A program made the position numbers and the translations under genes. The notes below the pieces were generated by a model that was not told where the DNA came from, ran no database searches, and saw nothing but the letters and a program-made list of their open reading frames with translations. Positions 33,417 through 42,710 of a stretch of DNA of 64,000 bases are shown here, piece by piece. The stretch covers positions 1,410,429 through 1,474,428 of the forward strand of contig NZ_JACVAI010000001.1 in the NCBI RefSeq assembly GCF_014851765.1. The letters run 5' to 3'. Position 1 is the first letter of the stretch, and each line of letters begins with the position of its first letter. This stretch comes from Pseudomonas sp. PDM04 (GTDB taxonomy: Bacteria > Pseudomonadota > Gammaproteobacteria > Pseudomonadales > Pseudomonadaceae).

Positions 33417-33746
33417 TCACTTCGCCATCATGAACGTGTGGATGCTGAACATGATCCACAGCGACAGGCCAACCAGCAGGACAATCACGATCGCGGCAAA
33501 GACAAACGCAATCACGTTGTTACGCTGCGCGGCCGAACGGTCCAGGTGGAGGAAGTACACCAGGTGCACCAGCACCTGGATCACTGCGAACGCCAGGACG
33601 ATCCACAGGGTCAGCGACTTGGGCAGCGACGGGTACATCACCAGACCGAATGGAATCAGGGTCAGGATCACCGACAGCACGAAGCCAATGACGTAGGACT
33701 TGACGCTGCCGTGACCGGCTTCGTCGTGGGAGTGTGTGTTAGCCAT
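33417..33746 (-). CDS. cyoD: Cytochrome o ubiquinol oxidase subunit IV
   Basis: A 109-residue membrane protein with three predicted helices (about 18-40, 45-68 and 78-102), matching CyoD. The family region GSVKSYVIGFVLSVILTLIPF and the HLVYFLHLDRS segment are present. It helps assemble and stabilise the CuB site of subunit I. Its ATG abuts the cyoC stop. Confidence 0.95.
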   Translation of the reverse strand: MANTHSHDEAGHGSVKSYVIGFVLSVILTLIPFGLVMYPSLPKSLTLWIVLAFAVIQVLVHLVYFLHLDRSAAQRNNVIAFVFAAIVIVLLVGLSLWIMFSIHTFMMAK

Positions 33747-34373
33747 TTACATAGTCCCCATCAGGTAGACAACGGTGAATACGCAGATCCACACCACGTC
33801 CAGGAAGTGCCAGAACAGGCTCAGGCAGCTCAGACGGGTCTTGTTGGTTGCCGTCAGGCCGTTCTTCTGCACCTGGTACATCATGATCGCCATCCAGATC
33901 AGACCGCTGGTCACGTGCAGACCGTGGGTGCCGACCAGGGTGAAGAACCCGGACAGGAAGCCGGAACGGCTAGGGCCGTAGCCTTCGGAGATCAGCAGGT
34001 GGAACTCGTTGATCTCCATGCCGATGAAGCCCAGGCCGAACAGGAAGGTCATGCCCAACCAGCCCAGCACCTGCTTCTTGTTGCCACGGAAGAACGCCAG
34101 CATGGCGAAGCCGTAGGTGATCGAACTGAACAGCAGCAGAGCGGTTTCGCCCAGTACGTACGGCAGTTCGAAGATGTCGTGTCCCGACGGGCCACCGGCT
34201 ACGTTGTTAACCAGTACCGCGTACACCGCGAATATCGACGCAAACAGAATGCAGTCGGTCATCAGGTAGAGCCAGAAACCGAATACGGTCATCTCGCCCG
34301 AGTCGTGGTGATGGTCATCGTGCCCATGTCCATCGACATGGGTGTGTCCAGCATTGGTCACTAAGTTCGACAT
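33747..34373 (-). CDS. cyoC: Cytochrome o ubiquinol oxidase subunit III
   Basis: A 208-residue subunit III with five hydrophobic helices. A His/Asp-rich N-terminus ([16 protein letters not shown]) precedes the first helix; such a tail may bind metal, but its role is unknown. Conserved parts include [28 protein letters not shown] and [15 protein letters not shown]. Three bases separate it from cyoB; its stop abuts cyoD. Confidence 0.95.
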   Translation of the reverse strand: MSNLVTNAGHTHVDGHGHDDHHHDSGEMTVFGFWLYLMTDCILFASIFAVYAVLVNNVAGGPSGHDIFELPYVLGETALLLFSSITYGFAMLAFFRGNKKQVLGWLGMTFLFGLGFIGMEINEFHLLISEGYGPSRSGFLSGFFTLVGTHGLHVTSGLIWMAIMMYQVQKNGLTATNKTRLSCLSLFWHFLDVVWICVFTVVYLMGTM

Positions 34374-34376
34374 GGT

Positions 34377-36407
34377 TTAAGCCTGTTCCAACGAGGTTTC
34401 AACACGGGTGGCGGTGGCCGGGATCTTCCCTGCCGCAACCAGACGCTTGTGCTGCTCGGCTTCGATGCGCTCGATCACGTCGACCGGCACCATATAGCCT
34501 TGATCATCACGGGCCGCGTGGATCGCGAAGTAGATCACGGTGCCCGCGAGGCTGGCGATGGCGAGCCACCAGATGTGCCAGATCATCGCGAAACCGAACA
34601 CGGTCAGCAGAGCGCCCATGACCACACCGGTCGCGGTGTTGTTGGGCATGTGGATCGGCTCGTACTTGGCCGGAGCCTGGTACGCGGTACCGTTTTCCTT
34701 GGCCTCTGTGAACGGATCGACCCCATCGGCTTTTGGCAGCACGGCGAAGTTGTAGAACGGTGGTGGCGACGAGGTCGACCATTCCAGGGTATGGGCATTC
34801 CACGGGTCACCGTGTTCGCACATGTTCTCTGGCTTGTTGCGGTCACGCACACTCACGTAGAGCTGGATCAGCTGGCAGGCGATGCCGACAGCGATCATCA
34901 CCGCACCGAACATGGCGACGTACAGGTACGGCACCCACTCAGGGTTGGTGGTGGCGTTCAGGCGACGGGTCATGCCCATGAAGCCCAGGACGTACAGCGG
35001 CATGAACGCGACGAAGAAGCCGGTGATCCAGAACCAGAACGCTGCCTTGCCCCAGCCTTCGTGCAGCTTGAAGCCGAACGCTTTCGGGAAGTAGAAGGCG
35101 AAACCGGCGATGTAGCCGAATACCGCGCCGCCGATGATCACGTTGTGGAAGTGCGCGATCACGAACAGGCTGTTGTGCAGAACGAAGTCGGCACCCGGGA
35201 TGGCCAGCAGTACGCCGGTCATGCCGCCGATGGCGAAGGTCACCATGAAGCCCAGGGTCCACATCACCTGGCTGGTGAAGCGCAGACGGCCCTGGTAGAT
35301 GGTGAACAGCCAGTTGAACAGCTTCACCCCCGTCGGGATGGAAATCAGCATCGTCGCCAGGCCGAAGAAGGCGTTGACGCTGGCACCCGAACCCATGGTG
35401 AAGAAGTGGTGCAGCCACACCATGAAGCCCAGGATCGAGATGGCGCCCGATGCGTAGATCATCGAGTGGTGGCCGAACAGTTTCTTGCCGGTGAACGTCG
35501 AGATCACTTCGGAGAAGATACCGAACGCCGGCAGGATCAGGATGTAGACCTCAGGGTGGCCCCACGCCCAGAACAGGTTGACGTACATCATCGGATTGCC
35601 ACCAAGTTCATTGGTGAAAATGTGGAAATCCATGTAGCGGTCAAGCGTCAGCAGCGCCAGGGTAGCGGTCAGGATCGGGAACGACGCCACGATCAGGACG
35701 TTGGCCCAGGTGCAGGTCCAGGTGAAGATTGGCATGTCCATCAGTTTCATGCCAGGGGTACGCATTTTCAGCACGGTGGCCAGGAAGTTGACCCCCGTCA
35801 GCGTTGTCCCGAGCCCTGATAGCTGGAGCGCCCAGATGTAGTAGTCCATCCCCACGCCAGGGCTGTATTGCAGGCCCGACAGCGGCGGATAGGCAACCCA
35901 GCCGGTCTTGGCGAATTCGCCGACGCCCAGGGACAGGTTGATCAGCACCACGCCGGAGACCAGCAGCCAGAAGCTCAGGGAGTTCAGGAACGGGTAGGCA
36001 ACGTCACGCGCGCCGATCTGCAGCGGCACTGCGAGGTTCATCAGGCCGGTGAAGAATGGCATCGCCATGAAGATGATCATGATCACACCGTGAGCGGTGA
36101 AGATCTGGTCATAGTGTTCAGGTGGCAGGTAGCCAGGCGAACCCTCGGTGGCCATGGCCAGCTGGGTACGCATCATGATGGCGTCGGCAAAGCCGCGCAG
36201 CAGCATGACCATGGCGACGATGATGTACATCACGCCGATTTTCTTGTGGTCCACCGAGGTCAACCACTCGGTCCACAGGTAGGTCCACTTCTTGAAGTAG
36301 GTGATTGCAGCGAACAGCGCCAGACCGCCAAGCGCGATCATGGCGATGGTCACCATCACGATCGGCTCGTGGAACGGGACCGCTTCCCAACTTAATTTAC
36401 CAAACAT
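34377..36407 (-). CDS. cyoB: Cytochrome o ubiquinol oxidase subunit I
   Basis: A 676-residue heme-copper oxidase subunit I with about 15 helices. It holds the low-spin heme b, the heme O3-CuB site and the proton channels. Hallmarks: the heme ligand in [11 protein letters not shown], the CuB histidine and cross-linked tyrosine in [15 protein letters not shown], the HHFFTMG block with two further CuB histidines, and HFHNVIIGG with the heme histidines. Length and motifs match the quinol-oxidising bo3 type. It reduces oxygen to water while pumping protons. Confidence 0.97.
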   Translation of the reverse strand: MFGKLSWEAVPFHEPIVMVTIAMIALGGLALFAAITYFKKWTYLWTEWLTSVDHKKIGVMYIIVAMVMLLRGFADAIMMRTQLAMATEGSPGYLPPEHYDQIFTAHGVIMIIFMAMPFFTGLMNLAVPLQIGARDVAYPFLNSLSFWLLVSGVVLINLSLGVGEFAKTGWVAYPPLSGLQYSPGVGMDYYIWALQLSGLGTTLTGVNFLATVLKMRTPGMKLMDMPIFTWTCTWANVLIVASFPILTATLALLTLDRYMDFHIFTNELGGNPMMYVNLFWAWGHPEVYILILPAFGIFSEVISTFTGKKLFGHHSMIYASGAISILGFMVWLHHFFTMGSGASVNAFFGLATMLISIPTGVKLFNWLFTIYQGRLRFTSQVMWTLGFMVTFAIGGMTGVLLAIPGADFVLHNSLFVIAHFHNVIIGGAVFGYIAGFAFYFPKAFGFKLHEGWGKAAFWFWITGFFVAFMPLYVLGFMGMTRRLNATTNPEWVPYLYVAMFGAVMIAVGIACQLIQLYVSVRDRNKPENMCEHGDPWNAHTLEWSTSSPPPFYNFAVLPKADGVDPFTEAKENGTAYQAPAKYEPIHMPNNTATGVVMGALLTVFGFAMIWHIWWLAIASLAGTVIYFAIHAARDDQGYMVPVDVIERIEAEQHKRLVAAGKIPATATRVETSLEQA

Positions 36408-36410
36408 CGT

Positions 36411-37343
36411 TTACTCCTCTGCCCCGGCAGCTGAATGCGAGTTGTCCGTAGCGGCCACTTCTTTCTCTTTCTTCTCGTGGTTCAGTTTCGGACCTGGTTT
36501 CATGCCTTCGTACTTGTCGACGATGATCTGGAACAGGTTCGGCGTGACCGAGGAGTAGAGCTCGACCGGGTTGTTCTGGCTGGGTTTGGACAGGGCTGCA
36601 TATTCAGCTTGTTCAAGCTGTTTAGGTGCCTTTTTGACTTCGCTGACCCAGGCGTCGAACTCTTCCTGGGTGGTGGCGGTTGCCTTGAATTTCATGCCGG
36701 TGAAGCCCGCACCGCTGTAGTTGGCGGAGATGCCTTCCATTTCAGCATTGCGATCGGCGATCAGGTGCAGCTTGGTCTGCATGCCCGCCATTGCGTAGAT
36801 CTGGCCACCCAGGCCCGGGATGAAGAACGAGTTCATCACCGCGTCGGAGGTCACCTTGAAGTTGATCGGGGTGTGAGCCGGGAACACGATCTTGTTGACG
36901 GTCGCGATGCCTTGTTCCGGGTAGATGAACAGCCACTTCCAGTCCAGCGCCACGACTTCGATGGTCACCGGCTTGACGTCGGAATCCAGCGGACGATAAG
37001 GGTCCAGCTGGTGGGTCGACTTGTAGGTGATGTAACCCAGGGCAATGATGATCAGGATCGGCACTGTCCACACCGCGATCTCGATCTTGGTGGAGTGGTT
37101 CCACTTCGGCGTGTAGGTCGCGTTGGTGTTGGACGCGCGGTATTTCCAGGCGAACAGGAAGGTCATGACGATGACCGGGATCACGACCAACAGCATCAGC
37201 AGCGTTGCGGTGATGATCAGGTTTCGCTGCTCCAGACCAACCTGGCCCGTTGGATTGAGCAGGGTCATGTTGCAGCCTCCCAGCAACAACGTGCCGAGCA
37301 GCGGCACAAGGCCTAGTAATCTGGGGTACCTGTTTTTAATCAT
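36411..37343 (-). CDS. cyoA: Cytochrome o ubiquinol oxidase subunit II
   Basis: A 310-residue lipoprotein-type subunit II. The signal peptide ends in LLLGGC; two transmembrane helices follow, and a periplasmic cupredoxin domain forms the rest. As in quinol oxidases, the CuA cysteine pair is missing. Conserved parts: [49 protein letters not shown] and the [11 protein letters not shown] segment. I took ATG 37343 at the signal peptide rather than the longer frame to 37397. First gene of cyoABCDE, with an unusually long upstream region (820 bp). Confidence 0.95.
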   Translation of the reverse strand: MIKNRYPRLLGLVPLLGTLLLGGCNMTLLNPTGQVGLEQRNLIITATLLMLLVVIPVIVMTFLFAWKYRASNTNATYTPKWNHSTKIEIAVWTVPILIIIALGYITYKSTHQLDPYRPLDSDVKPVTIEVVALDWKWLFIYPEQGIATVNKIVFPAHTPINFKVTSDAVMNSFFIPGLGGQIYAMAGMQTKLHLIADRNAEMEGISANYSGAGFTGMKFKATATTQEEFDAWVSEVKKAPKQLEQAEYAALSKPSQNNPVELYSSVTPNLFQIIVDKYEGMKPGPKLNHEKKEKEVAATDNSHSAAGAEE

Positions 37344-37776
37344 CTCACGACCTCTAAAGCAGCTTGCGCCATGCAGTTGGGTTTTGATCGCCAACACTTC
37401 ACCCTGCCAAGGGTTGGCATTTCTTCTTGGATTGAATAAGGGCCGGCCCGTCGTGCGTCAGACGCCGTTCGACAAATCCTGGGCTAGCGGTGAGTTCTTA
37501 TTCGAATTCGTGGTCAAAGGCCTTGTTACAGACCAATTCCATTTGGTGCGGAAGTTGGAAGGCACCGACACCAGAGGACGTGCGTGAAGCCATCGAGCCT
37601 CTCGACGTCCTGTTACAGCCCAAGGACCAGGGTCAGCTTGAGCAGTGCCGGGGATTCAGTGCGGGCGATTGTAGATATGTAGCGATTCATAAACCATGTC
37701 TCATCCCGAAATAATTTATATCCGTGCCGGCAACAATTCGTGAACTTTTTTGCAAAAGTGCGCCATGTTATCGAAA

Positions 37777-37790
37777 TTGATTCTCAACAA
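37777..37790. promoter_or_regulatory. Imperfect ANR/FNR-like (or Fur-like) box upstream of cyo
   Basis: TTGATTCTCAACAA matches the ANR consensus TTGAT-N4-ATCAA at eight of ten positions. The wider AT-rich context (GAAATTGATTCTCAAC) also resembles a Fur box. Pseudomonas cyo genes are known to respond to oxygen and iron, so either reading is plausible. It is 434 bp from the cyoA start, which is far for direct promoter control unless the leader is long. Confidence 0.35.
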
Positions 37791-37868
37791 AAACACCAAA
37801 AATAGTAGGTCTATCGTGCCCAGTTCAGACAGCCTTCAGGGTCGGATACGCTCCGCCCACCCTGTTTA

Positions 37869-37889
37869 AACCCCGATACCACGGGGGTT
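37869..37889. other. GC-rich hairpin in the cyoA-dsbB gap
   Basis: AACCCC and GGGGTT pair around a nine-base loop. On the minus strand the stem is followed by TAAAC rather than a U tract, so it would be a poor terminator. It could end or stabilise a short minus-strand RNA starting near the ANR box at 38063. Confidence 0.3.
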
Positions 37890-38062
37890 CTGGCCATATG
37901 CCATACCCTGTTAAAACTGCCTGCTGCGGGCTCGGCGCACTGAAACCGAACAGCGCGGCAAAGGTGACATTTTCTTGCGTGCAGAAGGTTGAATTCGGCG
38001 CGTGCGATGACCCTGCGACACGCGCGCTGTGACAACATGTCGCACATGCGCAGCCCCCGTTC

Positions 38063-38076
38063 TTGACGTTCATCAA
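38063..38076. promoter_or_regulatory. Consensus ANR/DNR box between dsbB and cyo
   Basis: TTGACGTTCATCAA matches the ANR/DNR consensus TTGAY-N4-RTCAA at every fixed position. It lies downstream of the dsbB terminator and 720 bp upstream of cyoA. No annotated gene starts at the usual distance on either strand, so it may drive an unannotated minus-strand transcript or be fortuitous. Confidence 0.5.
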
Positions 38077-38103
38077 GGACTTCCTGCAGACCCCTTGAAA
38101 TGC

Positions 38104-38142
38104 AAAACGCCCCGGTGACCTCGATGAGGGCCGGGGCGTTTC
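38104..38142 (-). terminator. Terminator of dsbB
   Basis: AAACGCCCCGG and CCGGGGCGTTT form an 11-bp stem with a 15-base loop just after the dsbB stop. The minus strand reads into GTTTTGCA. Confidence 0.85.
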
Positions 38143-38163
38143 GGATGAGTGTGACGGATGCCG

Positions 38164-38673
38164 TCAGCGCAGCGCCTTGCGATTGCGCGAAGTGAGCAGC
38201 GGCACCAGCACCACCACCAGCACAAAGGCCAGCAGCGCCCATTGCGCCAGCGACAGACCGAGGACCGGCGGATACGGTGTCGAACAGAAACCGTCGACCT
38301 GGAAGCCCAACGGGAAGATTTTCGCCAGCGGCAGGTCATCGACGATGGGTTGCAGCACATCGACGCCACAGCTGACCGCCGGATAGAACTGCGTATAGAC
38401 GTGATGCCCGGCCACCGCGACGCCCGCCAGGGCACAGATCACCACCAGGGTTTCAAACACCGTGATGCTGCGGCGGGTACGCATCGCCGCGCCGATGAAC
38501 GCGAAGATCGCGATCAGCAGCAAGGCATAGCGTTGCAGGATGCACAACGGGCAGGGTGCCTCGCCCAGCACGATTTGCATGTACAGCGCGCCGCCGATCA
38601 GCGCCAGGCAGATGATGCCCAGCAATACCAGGTAGCGCCGCTCACGGCCCAACCGCATCGTTTCCTCGCTCAT
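38164..38673 (-). CDS. dsbB: Disulfide bond formation protein B
   Basis: A 169-residue inner-membrane protein with four helices that reoxidises DsbA and passes electrons to quinone. The first periplasmic cysteine pair is in APCPLCILQRYALL (CxxC), and the second pair is in VSCGVDV and GFCSTP. The Arg of LQRYAL is the quinone-site Arg of the family. ATG 38673 chosen at MSEETMRLG; the longer frame is not supported. Single gene with its own terminator. Linking it with the quinol oxidase cyo is sensible, because DsbB electrons end in the same quinone pool. Confidence 0.95.
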   Translation of the reverse strand: MSEETMRLGRERRYLVLLGIICLALIGGALYMQIVLGEAPCPLCILQRYALLLIAIFAFIGAAMRTRRSITVFETLVVICALAGVAVAGHHVYTQFYPAVSCGVDVLQPIVDDLPLAKIFPLGFQVDGFCSTPYPPVLGLSLAQWALLAFVLVVVLVPLLTSRNRKALR

Positions 38674-38822
38674 TGCGTTTCCCTTCCAGATATCGATGAC
38701 CGCCAGTCTACACGCTGCCCCGGGCCTTGGAGAGCCCGGGGGCGCGTGCAATGGATGTCGGGAATAAACGATAAGTCTGTTAAGGAAGCATTAAACCGAG
38801 GTTAGCTCGCCCCCCCACTCTT

Positions 38823-38929
38823 CTGTGGGAGCGAGCCCTGCTCGCGATGGACTCAAGAACAGCGCGGGGCGTCAGGTAGCCTGCATCATCGTTAAAGACC
38901 CTCGCGAGCAGGCTCGCTCCCACAGGGGA
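38823..38929. repeat. REP inverted pair
   Basis: Forward core 38823-38848 and inverted core 38902-38927, between the binding-protein gene and dsbB. Confidence 0.85.
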
Positions 38930-38948
38930 GTGGATCAAGGATGTTCGA

Positions 38949-39725
38949 TCAGTCGCCGTAGATATCCGACTTGAAGTACTTGTCGGAAATCTTCTGGTAC
39001 TCGCCACTGGCGCGAATGCCGTCGATGGCCGTATTCAGCTGGCTGACCAGCTCGCTGTTGCCCTTGCGCACCGCAATCCCGGCGCCCTCGCCCACGTATT
39101 TCGGGTCCTTGAGTTCAGGGCCGACGAAGGCGTAGCCCTTGCCGCGCGGCATCGACAGGAAGTCATTGAGCGGGATGGTGTCGGCAAAGATGGCGTCGAG
39201 ACGACCGGCCGCCAGGTCCATGTAGATTTCTTCGTTATTGCCGTAACGCTTGACGTTGATGCCCTTGGGCTCGAACACCTCGGTGGCGTAGCGGTCGGTG
39301 GTGGTGGCCCGTTGCACGCCGACCGTCTTGCCTTTGAGGCTGGCGTACTGGTCATCGACGACAGCGCCTTCCTTCATCACCAGGCGCGATGAGGTGAAGT
39401 AGTACTTGTGCGTGAAATCCACCGACTTCTTGCGGTCCTCGTTGATGGTCATCGACGACAGCGCCATGTCGATTTTCTTCACCTTGAGGGAAGGAATCAG
39501 GCCGTCGAACTCGCCTTCGATCCACACGCACTTGACCTGCATCTGCGCGCACAGCGCATTGCCGATATCGTAGTCGAAACCGACGATCTCGCCCTTGTCG
39601 GTTTTCGACGCAAACGGCGGGTAGGCCGCTTCGATGCCGATGCGCAGGGTTTTCTCGGCGGCAAACAGGGAGCTGCACGCCAACAGGCTCAGGGCCAGAC
39701 CGGTGATGAGGGGGAATTTCTTCAT
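38949..39725 (-). CDS. ABC transporter periplasmic amino-acid-binding protein
   Basis: A 258-residue solute-binding protein of family 3. A Sec signal peptide (residues 1-22, ending SLFAAE) precedes the mature domain. Landmarks: [63 protein letters not shown] and the late ligand residues in [13 protein letters not shown]. The pattern is closest to lysine/arginine/ornithine or histidine binding proteins (ArgT/HisJ group). No permease or ATPase gene is adjacent, so it is an orphan receptor that may share a transporter elsewhere. ATG 39725 fits the signal peptide. Confidence 0.88.
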   Translation of the reverse strand: MKKFPLITGLALSLLACSSLFAAEKTLRIGIEAAYPPFASKTDKGEIVGFDYDIGNALCAQMQVKCVWIEGEFDGLIPSLKVKKIDMALSSMTINEDRKKSVDFTHKYYFTSSRLVMKEGAVVDDQYASLKGKTVGVQRATTTDRYATEVFEPKGINVKRYGNNEEIYMDLAAGRLDAIFADTIPLNDFLSMPRGKGYAFVGPELKDPKYVGEGAGIAVRKGNSELVSQLNTAIDGIRASGEYQKISDKYFKSDIYGD

Positions 39726-39903
39726 GTTCGTTTTCTCGCGGGTTGTTGTTGGTTTGGCAAGACAGAAGAAAAGCGACACGCACAAAGCCTTTTTTGTACT
39801 AATAAATCCATACTGGACTTTTATGTACATGGCGTCAATCGGGGGAATGGGGGAATGGGCTGGCCGATGGTCGGACGGCAGAATGGGAAAACGCAGTGAT
39901 GGC

Positions 39904-39969
39904 TATCGCGAGCAGGCTCGGTCCCACAGGGAATCGCGGTTCCCTGTGAGAGCGAGCCTGCTCGCGATG
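39904..39969. repeat. REP pair forming a compact long hairpin
   Basis: Two REP cores face each other (39904-39930 and 39942-39969) with only about 12 bases between. Together with the palindromic centre GGGAATCGCGGTTCCC they form one near-perfect stem of about 30 bp. It sits 15 bp from the moaE stop and may act as its 3' end. Confidence 0.85.
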
Positions 39970-39983
39970 AAGAATTGAAGGCG

Positions 39984-40445
39984 CTACTGAACCTGCTGTT
40001 TCCAGCGGTCCGCCGCCAGATGATCGCTGTCGCGCCCTTCCACCCAACGCGGGCCGTCGCTGGTGTTTTCCTTCTTCCAGAACGGTGCGCGGGTTTTCAG
40101 GTAGTCCATGACGAAGGCGCAGGCGTCGAACGCGGCCTGGCGGTGAGCGCTGGCGGCGCCGACGAAGACGATCGGTTCGCCCGGCTCGAGGGCGCCGATG
40201 CGATGCAGCACTTCGAGCTTGAGCAACGGCCAGCGCTGGCCGGCCTCGTCGGCGATCTTGCCGAGGGCTTTTTCGGTCATGCCCGGATAGTGTTCGAGAA
40301 ACATCCCGGCGACCTCTCGCCCGTCATTGAAGTCGCGCACGTAGCCGACAAAACTCACCACGGCGCCGACGCCGACATGGGCGGCGTGCATGGCGTTGAC
40401 TTCAGCGCCCGGATCGAACGCCGTGGACTGCACGCGAATGGCCAT
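39984..40445 (-). CDS. moaE: Molybdopterin synthase catalytic subunit
   Basis: A 153-residue MoaE. With MoaD it inserts the dithiolene sulfurs into precursor Z to make molybdopterin. Family motifs: GAVVSFVGYVRDFNDG, LEHYPGMTEKAL, HRIGALEPGEPIVFVGAASAHRQAAFDA and the catalytic Lys region TRAPFWKKE. It is last in moaCDE, three bases after the moaD stop. The product serves enzymes such as the formate dehydrogenase at the start of this window. Confidence 0.96.
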   Translation of the reverse strand: MAIRVQSTAFDPGAEVNAMHAAHVGVGAVVSFVGYVRDFNDGREVAGMFLEHYPGMTEKALGKIADEAGQRWPLLKLEVLHRIGALEPGEPIVFVGAASAHRQAAFDACAFVMDYLKTRAPFWKKENTSDGPRWVEGRDSDHLAADRWKQQVQ

Positions 40446-40448
40446 GCC

Positions 40449-40691
40449 TCAGCCCCCGGTCACGGTCGGAAAAAAGGCCACTTCGTCGCCGTCACTCACC
40501 GGTTCGTCGAGTTGGCACAGGTCTTCGTTGCGGGCGCACATCAGGTTCTGCTCGCTGAGCACCTCGGCGCCATCACGCTGCGCCAGCAAGGCTCGCACGT
40601 CGTCGACCGTGGCGAAACTGCCCTCGACCTTCACCGAATCGACGCCCAGCGCTTCCCTGTAACGGGCAAAAAACTTCACAGTGACTTTCAT
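40449..40691 (-). CDS. moaD: Molybdopterin synthase sulfur carrier subunit
   Basis: An 80-residue ubiquitin-like protein ending in the required Gly-Gly (FFPTVTGG), the site of thiocarboxylation. The start [16 protein letters not shown] is typical of MoaD. Its ATG overlaps the moaC stop and its stop is followed closely by moaE, so all three are coupled. Confidence 0.95.
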   Translation of the reverse strand: MKVTVKFFARYREALGVDSVKVEGSFATVDDVRALLAQRDGAEVLSEQNLMCARNEDLCQLDEPVSDGDEVAFFPTVTGG

Positions 40692-41161
40692 GGTTGATCC
40701 GCCTGGAAATGGCCGCTCTTGCCGCCGAGTTTCTCCAGCAGGCGCACGCTTTCGATGGTCATGCCGCGATCCACGGCCTTGCACATGTCATAGATCGTCA
40801 GCGCGGCGACGCTGGCCGCCGTCAGTGCTTCCATCTCGACGCCGGTCTGCCCCGACAACTTGCAGCACGCGCGGATACGCACGCTGTCTTCACCTTCGGC
40901 GCTCAGCTCGACCTTGACCCCAGTCAGCATCAGCGGATGGCACAGCGGAATCAGATCGCTGGTTTTCTTCGCCGCCTGGATACCGGCGATGCGGGCCACG
41001 GCGAACACATCCCCCTTGGGATGGTCACCGTTGACGATCATCTGCAGGGTTTGCGGCAGCATGCGTACCACCGCCTGCGCCGTCGCCTCGCGGAACGTGA
41101 CGGATTTGTCGGTGACGTCGACCATGTGGGCGCGACCTTGGGAATCGAGATGAGTCAGCAC
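40688..41161 (-). CDS. moaC: Cyclic pyranopterin monophosphate synthase accessory protein
   Basis: A 157-residue MoaC, which converts the MoaA product to cyclic pyranopterin monophosphate. Conserved parts: [44 protein letters not shown] and [29 protein letters not shown]. It starts on GTG 41161 behind a clear AGGAG site. First gene of moaCDE. A perfect ANR/FNR box about 100 bp upstream suggests induction at low oxygen, as for the FNR-controlled moa operon of E. coli. Confidence 0.96.
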   Translation of the reverse strand: MLTHLDSQGRAHMVDVTDKSVTFREATAQAVVRMLPQTLQMIVNGDHPKGDVFAVARIAGIQAAKKTSDLIPLCHPLMLTGVKVELSAEGEDSVRIRACCKLSGQTGVEMEALTAASVAALTIYDMCKAVDRGMTIESVRLLEKLGGKSGHFQADQP

Positions 41162-41255
41162 GGGTTTACTCCTGATCAGGAGCCCCGATTGTAAACCCGC
41201 CGGTCAAATATCCGCACACTTGATTACAGGATCGGCAAAGCCGCGTGCGGACAGT

Positions 41256-41269
41256 TTGATCTGGATCAA
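41256..41269. promoter_or_regulatory. Perfect ANR/FNR box upstream of moaC
   Basis: TTGATCTGGATCAA matches TTGAT-N4-ATCAA exactly. It lies 95 bp from the moaC GTG on the minus strand; a TGTAAT element at 41223-41228 (minus strand) could be its -10 box. The box also lies next to the phoH terminator, but only moaC is positioned downstream of it. Confidence 0.75.
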
Positions 41270-41273
41270 GCAC

Positions 41274-41305
41274 AAAAAACCGGGCGACCGCGAGGCCGCC
41301 CGGTT
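41274..41305 (-). terminator. Terminator of the phoH-like gene
   Basis: AACCGGGCG and CGCCCGGTT form a stem just after the stop at 41316, and the minus strand continues into six Ts. It separates the phoH-like gene from moaCDE. Confidence 0.88.
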
Positions 41306-41315
41306 CTGCTGAAGG

Positions 41316-42710
41316 TTACAGATGCGATTCGGCGTATTCGGCCAGAATCGAACGAGGCACCCCTTGCAGGGTGATGTGGACGCCGTTCGGGAAGTCCTTG
41401 AAGCGTTCGGTCAGGTAGGTCAGCCCGGAACTGGTCGCGGACAGGTACGGGGTGTCGATCTGTGCCAGGTTGCCCAGGCACACCACTTTGGAACCGGCGC
41501 CGGCACGGGTGATGATGGTTTTCATCTGGTGCGGCGTGAGGTTCTGGCATTCGTCGATCAGAATCAGGCTCTGCTGGAAGCTGCGACCGCGGATGTAATT
41601 GAGGGATTTGAACTGCAGCGGCACTTTGCTGAGGATGTAGTCGACGCTGCCATGGGTGCTCTCGTCATCCATGTGCAAGGCTTCGAGGTTGTCGGTGATG
41701 GCGCCGAGCCACGGCTCCATTTTTTCGGCTTCGGTGCCGGGCAGGAAACCGATCTCCTGGTCCAGGCCCTGCACGCTGCGGGTGGCGATGATGCGGCGAT
41801 AGCGCTTGCTGACCATGGTCTGCTCGATGGCCGCCGCCAGCGCCAGGATGGTTTTACCGGAGCCGGCGGCGCCGGACAGGTTGACCAGGTGGATGTCCGG
41901 GTCGAGCAAGGCATACAGCGCCAGGCTCTGGTAGATGTCACGCGGTTTCAGGCCCCAGGCTTCCTGGTGCAACAGGGGCTCCTGATGCAGGTCGAGTATC
42001 AGCAGGCGGTCTTCCTCGATCTCCTTGATCCAGCCGACAAAGCCTTGTTCGTCGATGATGAATTCGTTGATGTGCACGGCCGGCAGGTTGTCGATCAACT
42101 GCACCTGGTGCCAGGTGCGACCATGATCCTGGCGGGTCTCGACCTTGCTCACGCGGTCCCAGAACGAGCCCGTCATGTCGTGATAGCCATTGGGCAGCAA
42201 CGAAACGTCGTCGACCAGTTGGTCGGTGCTGTAGTCCTCGGCCGCGATCCCGCAGGCGCGAGCCTTGAGGCGCATGTTGATGTCTTTGGTGACCAGCACC
42301 ACCGGCAGCTTGGGCTGGCGCGCATGCAGGTCGACCAACTGGTTGATGATGATGTTGTCGTTCAGGTGCTCGGGCAGAATGATGTTCGGCTCTTCGCGCT
42401 TGCTCATCAGAATTGACAGCAAGCCCTTGGGCCCACTCTTGCCACGCTGGATCGGCACCCCCAGTTCGACGTCTTCCGGGCTGGCCTCGCCCAGGGTCTT
42501 GTCGATCAGGCGAATCGCCTGGCGACATTCGGCCGCCACGCTGTGATGCCCGCTCTTGAGCTTGTCCAGCTCCTCAAGCACGGTCATCGGGATCGCGACG
42601 TGGTGTTCTTCGAAATTCAGCAGGGCGTTTGGATCGTGAATCAATACGTTGGTATCGAGTACATAAAGGATTGGCTGGTTGGAGGAAGAACTACGTCCGT
42701 TGTCATCCAT
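41316..42710 (-). CDS. PIN-PhoH fusion protein (PhoH2-like ATPase/RNase)
   Basis: A 464-residue two-domain protein. An N-terminal PIN nuclease domain (about residues 10-150, LYVLDTNVLIHDPNAL with acidic residues in MTVLEELDKLK and LVTKDINMRLKA) is joined to a C-terminal PhoH ATPase. The Walker A is LSGAAGSGKTILALAAAIE, with LILIDECQNLTPHQMK as Walker B. Proteins of this layout unwind and cut RNA in an ATP-dependent way and are often linked to toxin-like or RNA-decay roles. It is a single gene with its own terminator and an AAGGTGA binding site. Confidence 0.9.
   Translation of the reverse strand: MDDNGRSSSSNQPILYVLDTNVLIHDPNALLNFEEHHVAIPMTVLEELDKLKSGHHSVAAECRQAIRLIDKTLGEASPEDVELGVPIQRGKSGPKGLLSILMSKREEPNIILPEHLNDNIIINQLVDLHARQPKLPVVLVTKDINMRLKARACGIAAEDYSTDQLVDDVSLLPNGYHDMTGSFWDRVSKVETRQDHGRTWHQVQLIDNLPAVHINEFIIDEQGFVGWIKEIEEDRLLILDLHQEPLLHQEAWGLKPRDIYQSLALYALLDPDIHLVNLSGAAGSGKTILALAAAIEQTMVSKRYRRIIATRSVQGLDQEIGFLPGTEAEKMEPWLGAITDNLEALHMDDESTHGSVDYILSKVPLQFKSLNYIRGRSFQQSLILIDECQNLTPHQMKTIITRAGAGSKVVCLGNLAQIDTPYLSATSSGLTYLTERFKDFPNGVHITLQGVPRSILAEYAESHL

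Larger units (their letters stand above)
37344..38103. other. Long non-coding region upstream of cyoA
   Basis: This 760-bp stretch lies between cyoA and the dsbB terminator and holds no gene I can support. It must contain the cyo promoter. Visible elements are an ANR/Fur-like box at 37777-37790, a consensus ANR box at 38063-38076 and a GC hairpin at 37869-37889. A minus-strand frame at 37825-38076 (83 codons) has no recognisable features. The 37440-37680 part shows no clear motif. Confidence 0.6.

Noticed and set aside
37811..38242. Minus-strand frames of 143 and 83 codons between cyoA and dsbB
   Set aside because: They have no ribosome site, no domain and Cys/Arg-rich composition, and the longer one overlaps the dsbB terminator and 3' end. 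A small RNA is the more reasonable idea here.
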